In this document: piece after piece, positions 1 to 10,900 of the stretch
How positions within the stretch are numbered: the first letter of the stretch is position 1
Layout: each line of letters starts with the position of its first letter
Source: Peltaster fructicola
Taxonomy: Eukaryota; Ascomycota; Dothideomycetes
DNA length: 64,000 bases
Assembly (NCBI GenBank): GCA_001592805.2
Contig: CP051140.1
Coordinates: 2,605,501 to 2,669,500, forward strand
Direction: 5' to 3'
Notes under the pieces: generated by a model
The model's database searches: none
Seen by the model: only the letters and a program-made list of their open reading frames with translations
Told to the model about the DNA's origin: nothing
Position numbers and translations under genes: made by a program

Positions 1-198
1 CATGCGTTCAACGAGACGCAGGAGTTCAAGCGTGCTCAGTCTCAGACTTCGGTCAAGCCAATCACTGCTATCGACCTCACACAAGGCAAGGCTGGAAGCT
101 GGACGAAGCAGCTATTCGGCGCAGTGGCAGTGGCCACACTAACCTCAGTATGGGCTCTGGGAGGTAGACTGACAAAAAGGAGTGTCACTTTGAGATGA
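1..198 (+). CDS. 3' end of a gene with a C-terminal hydrophobic segment (partial)
   Basis: An open frame runs from the first base of the window to a TGA at 196-198, giving the last 65 residues of a protein that starts outside. The tail holds a hydrophobic stretch (AVAVATLTSVWALGG) followed by a short basic end (RLTKRSVTLR), the layout of a single membrane anchor close to the C-terminus. I do not recognise the family. The next gene converges on it about 140 bp away. The reading frame is clean, but the fragment is short, so the call rests on frame continuity and the hydrophobic tail only. Confidence 0.5.
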   Translation, partial: HAFNETQEFKRAQSQTSVKPITAIDLTQGKAGSWTKQLFGAVAVATLTSVWALGGRLTKRSVTLR

Positions 199-337
199 AG
201 CCATGGAACAGGACGACATACATATCTCGTCATCTCGTAATATTATACTGCGACGATCAAGGATCCCTTGACGACAACAACGACGACCGTTTTCCAGACG
301 AGCCTACATAGCTCTTGTCAATTAGCAGAACCACCCG

Positions 338-2201
338 CTAAGCTGTAAGACCTACGGCCAGCCATGAGTTGAAGCCGCGAACGAACTTCTCGCCGGCAGC
401 GAGCTTCTGCAATTCCTGCCATTCATCGGCTTGCTTAGGACCAACAACAGGGAAATTGAAAGCTTTCGCTGTTCGTGGTGCTGATGGTTCCGGTGCGAAG
501 ATGCTTGCCTGTGGAGCTGGCAACTTGGCGATGCTTGGCTTTGATAACGTTGACTTGACAGGAGCAGCAATTGGTTTGGGAGTGATAGACTCGCTTGGCA
601 GCTCTGGCTGGTTGGGAGGAGGAGCTTGAGCTCCGGGCTTGAATAGGTCTTGCTTTGGTGCTGATTTTGTGAAGTCCAACTTATCAGCTGCTGGTGTGGA
701 GACAGAAGATGCCGGTACCTGTTGGACTACTGCAGCTGGCGCAAAGACAGATTTCGGCGGCAAGGCAGTGGTAGGCGCCGGCTGGACTGCTGGTGCTGGC
801 TTGAAGAACGAGGGAGCCATAGTGGTTCTATTCACACTGAACAGATTCTCCCGCACGGGCACCTCGTCGTCGACCTCCATCTCCTCATCGCTGTCCCAGT
901 CAGGGACCCTGAATGTGCCATGCGCGTCTCCTGGGTTGTTGTGTGGTATGTACGCCAGCTCGTCAACCTTGACTCGTTTGCGCTTGCGTGTGTCGATACC
1001 ATCTGCCTCCTGCTCTGCAGCAAGCTTCGCGATCTGACTCTCCATCTGCTTCTTTTGCTCCCTGAGCTTCTCAAGCTCTCGCATCCGTGCCAGTCGTTTG
1101 TCGGCATTCGGCTCTCGTGGCTTGCTAGGTGTCTCCCAGCGTCGTAGTCCTGAGGAAGGCAGCGGTGTACGAGAGACTTGTGCTGCGCGAACATCTCGGA
1201 TCGTTCGGCGTCGTGGTGTAGTTGAAGCGCCGCGGGAAATTTGCTCAGACTGAGGAGGAGGCATACTGCGTGATGGTCTTGTTGGCGTTTGCGATGCGAA
1301 CTCCTTCGGAGGTAGTTCTGCTTGCTCGGCAATTGTTTCGAGGTGTTCAGAAGCTGGTTGAGTTGCAGGCTCTGGTGTCTTTGCTTTCTTTGAAGGTGTT
1401 TCGTGCTCTTCCTCTTGCTCGTCCGTGGGCGCAGGTCGTTTGCGGCTAGGAGGCAGCTCACACCAGAGGCGTTTTCGGTGCTCGCTGTTTGCGCACCCGT
1501 AGAATTCACGCGTTGTGTGTTTGGCTTTCGTGCTGGAAAGGGTGAGAAGCCGCCGAGCGATGTCAACAGCTGGCGCCAACGTGGTACTGTCGCTGGTGCT
1601 TGAGGTGTGTCTGTCTGTGCAGGCTGCTTCACGAGAGCTGATGTCTGAGAAGGCGGGGATGTAGCCTGTTTTGTGGGCGTGACTTGCGCAGTGTTCTCAG
1701 CTGATGTCGTGTCGGGTTGAAACTGTGGTGCTCGTTGTGATTCCTGCTCAGGCTCCCCGGGGTGCTGCGCATGATATTCTTTCAATTGCTCGGCCAAGCG
1801 TTTGTCGCGTAATGTCCACCGCTTCGTCTTCTGTCTCTCCAGCTCTTGGCGAAGATCCTCATTCTCAGCGGAGAGCTCTTCGTTGTGAGATGTCAGGCGC
1901 GAAATCACTGCAGGTGCCACGGGTGCTGCTAACGACTATTGTCAGTTGTGATCGGCTGTATGATGGAAGCATGAGCTGCCATGGCAGTGATACGAAAGGC
2001 AAGGATCGGTCGTCTGAAGTACAAGACATGGAAGGAACTGGATCTTTGCACAGCTAGGAGGCACTCACGATTGTGTTGATAGTCGTCATTGCTTCGTTGT
2101 GAGGATGCTATTGAGGTAGCCCTCGAGCGTGGCCTCCGTGGCATTGGGTCATCGCGAGCAGTCGCAAGGACCGCGCCTCTCGTGCGGCGAGTTGTCGGCA
2201 T
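338..2201 (-). CDS. conserved fungal protein, basic/coiled-coil, unknown function
   Basis: Three exons are proposed: 2201-2069, 1928-1462 and 1417-338, giving about 559 residues. Intron 1 (2068-1929) has a GTGAGT donor and a CGTTAG acceptor and keeps frame. Intron 2 (1461-1418, 44 nt) has a GTGAGC donor but an unusual CGAG acceptor; it is the simplest way to join two long frames. The N-terminus is basic (MPTTRRTRG), then comes a heptad-like coiled coil (EELSAENEDLRQELERQ), a second coiled coil near residue 300, a basic KRKRVKV stretch that looks like a nuclear signal, and a conserved-looking block around YIPHNNPGDAHGTFRVPDWD. The C-terminal third is Pro/Ala-rich with scattered Phe (LFKPG, IFAP, FNFP), which faintly recalls FG nucleoporins. 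A nuclear role is inference; no function is assigned. Confidence 0.7.
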
Positions 2202-3202
2202 TGTCGAGCTCGAAGAGCCAGGTCCAGCCAGGCTCCAATGGTATGCGTAGTATTGGAGATGAAATCTTTGGTAGCTCTTTGGGTTGATGGTCGAGGTCAA
2301 GCTCCACAGCGCGGTCTCTATCCCCAAGCGAAACTCTTTTGGATGGCTCGCGACCTGAAGTAATTTTGTAGGCTCTATTGGAAAATTATAACAGCTGCAT
2401 AACGATTCAATGAAGACCGCGTGTACAGGAGAGCCCTACATCTACTGGTTTCGGATGAATGGGCTGTACGGCATAAGCCTACCTATCGCCTTGGGGCTTT
2501 ATACCTCGTCAGTGGCTCGCGTGCTTTCGATCGAAGCATCACGCCGCGGCAAGGGCTTTGCATGAGGCAATCTGTGTAGCGACGCGTGATGGCAGAGGAT
2601 AGACAGATATATCGTGTGAACCTCCCTTCTCGCACCAGCAGCAGTGCTCGTCCCTTCAGCATTCGAGCAGAGCCTTCCCAACCAACCGGACAATAGCTCG
2701 CTAGCGTTGACAACTATCACATGCAAGAAAAGTTGCCCTGCTCGTAGTAGCACGATCAATGGCGATGAGATGACGAATGGCAGTTGAGATTATTCAGTAT
2801 GTGCTCGCTCACCACGTTGTGATGGACTCCACTTGGAACAGTGACTACGAGCCATATCTTGTACGCAATACACGAGAACGCGAATGCTTGACCCAGTAGA
2901 TCGACGATATGACGCAGTGATGTGTACATAGCTCGAGATTCAAGCTTGGAAAATGTGCAGGGGCTTGCTTGCTCTTCCCCGAAAACAAGACACAACACTT
3001 CATTTCACAACCTTGACGCTTCGCTCTTCTCCTTCTACCACGATCTACACTCTGGAGAAATCTACATCCTCGATCCACCTATCTACACGAACACTCAGCA
3101 GCGGAACAATACCTCCGTGTCGCTCGCCAGCCCGATCACTACACCTTCAGCTATTACAAGAGACATTTCCTCGCACAACTTCATCAGCTCACCTCTTCCA
3201 AG
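2202..3202. other. intergenic, divergent promoters
   Basis: About 1 kb lies between two divergently transcribed genes. The last 150 bp before the reticulon start is rich in pyrimidine runs (around 3020-3190), as expected for a fungal promoter and leader. The open frames here are short, overlap each other and resemble no protein I know. Confidence 0.6.
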
Positions 3203-4573
3203 ATGTCTGATCAAGGCTACCCAAACCTAAACCCTGGCCGCGTCAACGAGGCTGTCAACGGGGCACTGAACAGCGCAAAAGCTAGTAAGGTTGGTACATC
3301 ACAAGAGATTGTTCGAAAATGGCTGCCTGGGCAAATGCTGTACTACGTACTGCCATAAACAGGACAGCTTGCCTCGTATCGATCTACTCAACTTCGGAAT
3401 CATAGCTGACACATTGTAGTCATGATATACATGGACGACCGTCAACCTGAGCTGACCTCTAACAGCTGCCACTCAAGCCGCAGATGCAATCACCAACTCA
3501 CAAGCATATCAGACAGTCGCAAACGGTCCGGTCGCAGAGACAGCGAGCAAGGAGCTCAATGCCACCAAGAGCGAGTTCTCCAACCTTGCTGCTGCTCGCC
3601 AGACACCAAGCAGCAAAGCTGCGACTGGTCAGAATCTCACACACTACCACAGCATGTTCTACTCCCTGCTCAGCTGGGAGAACCCTCGCGCCACCGCAAT
3701 CAGCTACATCGTCGTAGCCACCTCTATCATCGTCGCACGCTACGTCCCGATCGATCGCTACGTTCTCAAGGCTCTCTTCACTGTTCTTGGTATAACAACC
3801 GCAGCTGAGCTTGTTGGTCATGTCGTCTTGGGTGAGGGCTTTGCTACCAAGGTTCGACCACGACAGTACTACACAATCCCCCGTGAGACTCTGGAGAGCG
3901 TGCTCGGCGACGTCGAACAGCTGATCAACTTCTTCGTCATCGAGTTCCAGCGTATTCTCTTCGCCGAGAACGTTTTTGCTACTCTCACTGTAAGTAATTC
4001 GAATCCGCTACGCTCAACGAATTCTAACAAGAACAGGCCTTCTTTGCTGCCGTTCTCAGCTACTTCTTGGTCAAGGTCACACCATACTGGGGATTGGCTC
4101 TTATTGGTGTCACTGCAATCTACTTCCTTCCACTCATCTACGTCAGCAACAAGGAGTTGATTGACACGCAGCTCAACAACGCTTCCTCCGTCATTTCCGA
4201 GCAGGCCACTCAAGTTCGTGACCTGGCCGCTCAACAAGCCAACCAGGCCTACGAAGCGACTTCAAGCGCAACTTCACAGTACGTGAACAAGGCTCAAGAG
4301 ATGATGGGTAGTGCCAAGAAGACCGCTGTCGACAAGGGATACGTCAGCAAGGAGACCGCGAATGCAGCCCCAGGAGTGCCAGTCGAGAAGGTTGGCAACA
4401 CTTCCATCACAACACCATCAACTACCAGCACAACTGCGCCATCAGTACCAGCCGCTGACAAGATCAACACTGCTTCCTTCCCAACTGCGCCTAAGACTGA
4501 GCCTATCTTGGCTGAGCCATCCTCACAGCCTGTAATTCAGACTCCGGCGGTCGCTCCAGCCCCAGCACTATAG
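3203..4573 (+). CDS. RTN1: reticulon-domain ER-shaping protein (Rtn1-like)
   Basis: Exons 3203-3284, 3466-3989 and 4037-4573 give about 380 residues. Both introns have strong donors (GTAAGG, GTAAGT) and CAG acceptors, with a CTGAC branch-like site in the first. The central part carries the reticulon homology domain: the entry motif LLSWENPRATA, then two long hydrophobic hairpins (around ISYIVVATSIIVARYVPI to AELVGHVVLG, and AFFAAVLSYFLVKV to IYFLPLIYV) separated by a polar loop with INFFVIEFQRILFAEN. Reticulons wedge into the outer leaflet and keep ER tubules and sheet edges curved. The C-terminal ~130 residues are an Ala/Thr/Pro-rich cytosolic tail containing a stretch with amphipathic character. 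The start ATG is the first in frame after a pyrimidine-rich leader. Family membership is seen directly; the ER role is from the family. Confidence 0.9.
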
Positions 4574-4927
4574 GCGCGTTGTGGTGCAAGAAGAGTATTG
4601 GCTTCAGCCAAAGAGCTGCGGATAAGCCCTTACGATCATAACCGCATGAATTGGAGAATCCTCCATCCTATGCAAATCTGAGTGCTTCGGGAGCAATAAG
4701 TCTTTGAATCTGCCTATTGACACTGCATCGGCTGCGAACGGATGCTGGGAGTTTGTATGCTTAGAGCGAGCTATGTAGCTTAACTGTACACTATGTTTGT
4801 CCTACTGTACAGATTTAAAACTGACCGAGCATGTTCTTGTCTTCCCACTGCTTTGTGCTGTATCAGATCAACCTTTGCTATTGTGTGCTTGCATGAGCAG
4901 CATATGCCTGTGAGCCACTCCTTGATG
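4574..4927. other. convergent intergenic spacer
   Basis: This is a 3' region shared by the reticulon gene and the APSES-factor gene on the other strand. It is moderately AT-rich in its second half. I see no gene or repeat. Confidence 0.6.
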
Positions 4928-6489
4928 TCAAATATGTTCAAGATGGAGTGTACACTTTCTGTCGTTGCCAACCAGCTTGAGCAATCCGGAGACTGCACTC
5001 ATTTCGGCTTGATTCAGCTTCGTCAGACCAGCCTCGGCCACGACATCCTTGTGTGCTGAATGCTGATCTTCATGTCCAGAGCCATGCTCGTTTTGCTTGG
5101 TCCTCTTTGGCGGTGGTATGCTTAACACGGACGCTGGTGATCTCACGATGTAGTCGCCAATGGCACGGTCATCGCCATCATCTGAGTCTCCCTGATCATC
5201 TTCTAGTATCACAGCTGCAGGAAAGCTTGTCGGTGTGTTTTGAGCTTCGTGCTTCGCCTTACGCTTGTTGTGGTTGGATGACTGTGGTAGACCATCGGTG
5301 AGAAGTGCTGGAGGTATGATGGGACCTGGTAGAGATAGTGGTGTGATAGTGCCACTATGGGGTGATGTGCCTGACATGTCAGATGCAGCTGAGTCATCTG
5401 CCCTATTGATAGGAATCCAGGCATCTGTTCGACCATTGTATTGCGACTTGTGAGGGACTGTCTTCGGCGAAACTGGAGGAGAATCTGGTCCATAACCATA
5501 GACCTGTGACTCAACCGTAGAACGAGATGTTGTCTTCCGTATTTTGATCTGTTTGGGAAGCTTCTTCTTGTCAGTAGCACGACGTTGTGCTGTATGCTGT
5601 GGTGTCGAGCTTGCATGTGTCTTGTATGATACCGCGGCTCTCCTCCACTCTTCAGCTTCTGCTTGTGCATCTTCGATCAGCTGTGAATCGATCTTGAATT
5701 TGCCGAAACCAGGATCGTTTGGAAGGAGGCATTCCTGCACGAAGGACGGTCCAAATATAGGTGTCAAGGCCCATCGGATCGGATAGCAGAAAGTGATACA
5801 AAGTGCTCGAGCACAGGCGTATGGGGTCCAGTATCCTTGAGCACCTACAGCACCGCCAGTGACTGAGTGGCTTAGCTCCGACTGCAGGACTCCATTGGCT
5901 TCAAGTGCTTTCTTTGGGGTGGTCTGAATCTCGTTAGCTTGTTGTGACAGCTCCTACACATATGTGTATACCTTAGAGTAATGGCAGGCCTTGAAGAATG
6001 GTGTGATACGCACAAGACCATTCTCATAGTCCCACATGACTTGATGCGCTTTGGATCGGTCTTCTGGAAGCCGAAACTCGTACTCGTAGACTATTTGCTC
6101 ATCAGCAATTGAGCGGCAATGTTGAACAGTAGCGTACCTTCGAAGGCATCTCGACCTGTCCTAGCAAGGAAGTCTCTTTTGTCGCTCGAGTATGGGATTC
6201 GACGGCTCGTATCCTCTATCCTGCCCGAGATCCCATCTCGTAAGGAGACTTGGAAATGATCATGATGCTGGGCGAGCTCTATCATATCGTGAGGCACAGG
6301 TCCACGGTGACTGGACAATATAGCGTACGGAGGAAAGCTGACCACATTTCCAGAGGCCATGTTTGAGTGGTGAGCTGAGCTTCGCGGCGTCAGAGATGTT
6401 ATGTCCGGACCAGATGAAGCGGTTGGTCGACATGTCCCAGTAGTCGAGCCTCTCCTCTCAGGATTCAGCAGATGCTGTATGCGAAGCAT
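4928..6489 (-). CDS. APSES-domain transcription factor (Xbp1-like)
   Basis: Three exons, 6489-6138, 6090-5972 and 5923-4928, give about 488 residues. Both introns are 47-48 nt (GTACGC...ATAG; GTATAC...TTCAG). The protein opens with MLRIQHLLNPE, an opening I associate with fungal Xbp1-like APSES proteins. The DNA-binding domain is spread over the three exons at about residues 95-215: RRIPYSSDKRD, then VYEYEFRLPEDRSKAHQVM, WDYENGLVRITPFFK, and after the second intron a GGAVGAQGYW block followed by a cysteine-containing helix and RWALTPIFG. The rest is low-complexity with Ser/Pro and short acidic runs (DDQGDSDDGDD). APSES factors bind DNA through a KilA-N-like winged fold and control development or cell-cycle genes; the exact targets cannot be read from here. 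It is one of two or three regulators in the window and stands alone. Confidence 0.85.
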
Positions 6490-7987
6490 ATTGTGACAGC
6501 TTCGAGGCTTCGAGTGAGAGGACAACGATGTTGCTTTTTGTAGCTGCAGAAGCCAGCAGTTGTCTCATTGAGTTTGCGAGCACTTCCACAAACGATGTGG
6601 CTCAATGGAGACCAAGACAGGTGAGCGGTGTAATAGCTGGGATGCAGACGTCCGTCCTGCAATGCGAAGCTAGTGCTAGTGTTCTCGATGTCCCACGAGG
6701 CTGTCTTTGTAGTCCAGATGGATGTTGTGAGGTGCGTGCATGCTAGTCCTCGCAGCCGACAGTGGCTACAGTGATGTTCAGTCGCTATGCGACATCTGCA
6801 TATTGTGCCAGAAAAGATGCCTTGAGCAGGAAGTTTGTGGTGTGGTACCTATTCTAGCCGTCAAGGCCGTTGCTTGCCATGCAATAGGTTAGTTTCAGCC
6901 ACTCATCTGCGCGTTGTTCAGGCAAAGAGGAGTTGAGAGCAAATAGCAGCAGTTTGTGCGAGAGCTCGACCAGCCTCCTCGAAGCACAGGTCTGAGATGT
7001 GTTCATACTCGCCGTTGAAATGCAATAAGCACGGTGGAGACATGAGATCTATTTACTCGGACCGGCTATACAGCGTTGGGCAATGCGCGTCCCGGCGATA
7101 CTCACTCATTGCCCAGAGCTCTTCTAAGCTTCCAGACAATCCTATGTGTGGATGTTTCAGCTGTGAGAGACACCCGGGACCCAGACATGGCGGCAGCACA
7201 GATCGTGCAGGAGGAGACACATAAGACCGATTGACAGTCTGGTGACACAGGATGGCTCGCGAGCTGTGAGCGTTGAGGTCCCTCAATGATCAGTTCGAGA
7301 TCCGTAGGCATCATAATGGAGGTCGTACTCGTATGGTCGCTGCTGTTGTTAAGCTCGGTCATCTCAAGCATCGTCCCTACCTAAGGTGTAGTCTACAGAG
7401 CCCGTCCGCTTCAGTGAGACCATAGACTTTGGTGAGCCAGGGCATGTGTGCGTCGCTTGGTCGCATCTCCTGTAGCTTCCCGTTAACGCAACCACAGCCA
7501 TGGGTTTAATATTCTCCGAGAGGCTGATGATCAGCATCGATCGACGTCTGTGGAGTTTGGGATCTGTTCAGGATCGATGGTGCTAGCTATGGGCGTATTC
7601 AGCAGTGATGCGTGAGTGGCGGTCAGACATGTTGCAGGATCAAGGACCGAGATGGAACGAAAGAGTGCTTTTCGTTTGCTGGCATCGTTTCCGGATGCGT
7701 TGCCGGTGCCGGGAGAATGAATGCTACCCCTGCTCTGTGCAACGACTGAGATTCGGCCATCACGCGGACTGCCAACTCGTTGCACTCTTGTCGATTGTAA
7801 TGGCATGCTCGGTGGACTGTGGTGACATGAAGTGTGGTGGGTCTGATCGGGCTAGCGATGCATGACTCGCGCGACGTCATCCATTACATACACAGCTGCG
7901 GGAGGACGAGGATACGCGGGATGAACGTCAATGAACAATGGTACACTACACAGACCAGTATATTAACTGGTGCTGAACTATGAGAAT
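6490..7987. other. 1.5-kb gap with no gene I can support
   Basis: The stretch lies upstream of the APSES gene and downstream of topoisomerase II, both on the minus strand. It holds only short competing open frames. The best are minus-strand 7371-7102, which ends at a good GTGAGT donor, and 7806-7531; I could not connect either into a convincing protein. A long 5' leader of the APSES gene or a small undetected spliced gene are both possible. Confidence 0.4.
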
Positions 7988-10900
7988 CTACTCGGAATCA
8001 TCCTCATTATCATCGAACTCTGCCTCGCTCTCCTCGTCAGACATGACATACTTAGACTTCTTCCCAACAGCTTGTCGTCGCGCAGGGCGAGTAGCAGGCT
8101 TCACACTGTCACTCAGCAACTCGTCATCATCGTCGATACTCAATGGCATCTTCTGAGATGTTGATGCCTTTGACTGCTGCTTCAAGGCATATGCTTTAGC
8201 AGTAGGAGACAGTGTCTTGATAGTTGATGTGAGTGCTGCAGTAGCAGGAGCCTGTTTCGGCTTCTTGGTCAGACTCGTCTTCGATTTTGCAGCTAGCTTG
8301 GCAGTCGGCTCTGTATCGTTCTCTGATAGCAAGGTATGGCTGGTAAGCTTCTGTGGCGAGCTCTGCTCCAACGCTTGCCAGTCGTCTTCCCCGTCAGAGA
8401 TGTCGTGAACCACAGACTTCTTCATCTTTGGCATAAGAGCATGCGATGAGGATGGTCGTGATGCTGAAGGTGGATGAAAGAAGCGAGTAGCGCCGTCCCC
8501 AGCCCCTGTGCCAATGCCCTTGACCAGATTGCTGACTTCTCCAAGCATGTCGTCGCCTGAAGTCGACATGTCTTCGTCGCTGTCCTCTGTGATCTTATAT
8601 GACTTGGCTTTCTGTGCGGCAGCGCGACCAGCACGTGCTGGCGCTGGCTTTGCAGATTCCTTCGCTACTGTTGCAAAGTAGTCCTCGGCAGCATCATCGC
8701 TGTCATCTGAAATGGCAGCCTTCTTTGTTGATCTGGAAACAGCAGGCTTAACTGGCTTTTTGGTGACAGCGCTCTTCTTCGCAGCATCATCAGGTTGTAC
8801 AGAGACTGATCGTTTGGTCGCGGCTGGCTTTGTAGTCTGTGTGGCGAGACCAGTCTGTCGAACAACCTGTTTGATCTGCTCAGCTGGTGGAGGCACAACA
8901 GGCTTTTGCTCGACACCGTTCACCAGCGAATATACACCCGCAGGCTTGGCTTCGCCATGTAGTGCTAAGAGTCCTGCCATGGCACTCTTCGGCTGTTGAG
9001 CTTTCGTTGTCTTCGGCTTCTTAACCTTGAAGTCTCCATCACTGTCTCCATCACTGTCTCCAGCCTTGCGTTTCCTGCCCGCTTTGCCAGCAAAACCAAG
9101 CTTAGCAGATGCACGTCGACCTTTGCTGCGAACCTTCTTCTCCCGCTTGGCCTCCTCTGCGAGCTGAGTGCGCCATTCTTCGAGCACGCCATCAAGGTCG
9201 ATCTCCCATAGGTCTTTAGGCGACTTTTTGGCAAGGGCATCGATCTCGGTCTCCTTGTCGCCAATCTGTCGCAACAGCTTCTCAACGCGTTCTTGAGTCA
9301 GCGACCAGATAGCCATGCCGAGAAGGTAGTCGAAGTCGTTGGCTCCAGCATCTGCATCGCTTTCGTCTTCTTCATTCTCCTCGACAACATCTTCGGACTC
9401 GCCAGCTTTCTTGGCACTAAGGACCTTCGGAAACCGAGTGAAGCCCAGCTTCTGAAGTTCTGCCACCAGAACTGCCTTCTTCTTCTTGCTCACAGTCAGC
9501 TTGTTGTCGATGATCATCTGCACAAAACGTGCTTGATTGCTAAGTTTCTCCAATTGTCGCTGCATGTCATCAAGCATGTACTGCTTGCGCTTCTGGTATG
9601 CAAGCAGACGAACGTGATAGAATTCCTCCATGATGTCGAGCACTGAAGCATATTTGTGGATCCGGCCCTGTGGATCGAAAGCAACCAGATTGCTGGTCGC
9701 CATGGTGCGGGAGAGTTTGAAAAGGTCTTCCATTGCTCGGGGATCACTGCAATCGACCTTCTTGTTCTCATTCAGCTTGATGATGAAGTGAATCGTCTCT
9801 GGGGTGTTGTACTCGGTGTAATCTTTGATGAAGGATGGCACCTTCTCCGCCTTGATGATGTCCTCAAGCTTGTTCTTGAAGTCCTGTGTCCAGACCCTTA
9901 CAGGTAGCTCGGTGACCTCCACCTGACAGTCTCCCGTTTCGGTGATCTGACCACTGAACTTGTAGCGATCGTTGCCAATGTCCTCGGTCTCGCCTGTCCA
10001 GCCGCGAAACCATGGCTTCATTGGCTTCATGTCTTCCTTGGATGAGCCTCGCATGCGGAGCTTCAAGTTCTCAATGACTTCTTCGGGGCTGTAGTTGGAG
10101 ATAGAAGTACTCCAACCAGTACCAATACCATCTGCGCCGTTGATCAGAATCATAGGCACGACTGGCAAGTAGTGTTCTGGCTCGATCGTCTTGCCATCAT
10201 CAGTGTTGTAGGACAGCAGTGCTTCGTCTGTCTGGTGGAAGATACGTCTTGCGAAGGGCGAGAGGCGTGTGTAGATGTATCGAGGACTGGCTGAATCCGC
10301 GCCACCTTGGAGACGAGAGCCAAAGTTTCCACTTGGCTCTAGGCAGTTGATGTTGTTGGACCCGACGAAGTTCTGTGCGAGGCCGACGATAGTCTGTTGC
10401 AGAGAAGTCTCACCATATGGATAGGCGGTCATCTCAGAGACGGCGCCCGCGAGCGAGACGACCTTTAGGTCCTTCTTGACATTACGCTTGAAGCAGGTGT
10501 AGAGGACCTTTCGTTGGCCTGGCTTGAAACCATCGATCACTGATGGAATGGAACGCTGGTTGTCAGCCATCGAGAAGAGAATCAACTCCTTGTTGATGAA
10601 GTCGTCGTATGTAATCTTCTCGACACCAGCCATGTCGAGGTATGTCCCTGGCACAAAGTTCTGAAGCCATACTTTACGAGCATCCGCCTTCTTCTTGGAA
10701 AAAGCTAGATCGATGAGCTCTGGTTCGCCTTCCTGCATGGTGTGGAACTCTTTGAGATGGCGATCAAGGTCGCCGAAGTATTGCTTAGCGTCAGTCGTGT
10801 CAGATGTGCCCAGTCCCTTGTAGTACTTGTGTTCCCATCCCTTGTCGTGGCCAGGCTCCAGCTTCCAGGCTTCGTATTCAGGCATGGTGAAGAAGTCGAC

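Noticed and set aside
2483-3078. Several overlapping 76-102-codon frames
   Set aside because: They overlap each other on both strands and match nothing; the region looks like divergent promoters.
7102-7371. Minus-strand frame ending at a GTGAGT donor
   Set aside because: I tried two downstream acceptors; neither gave a continuing frame with protein-like sequence beyond about 30 codons.
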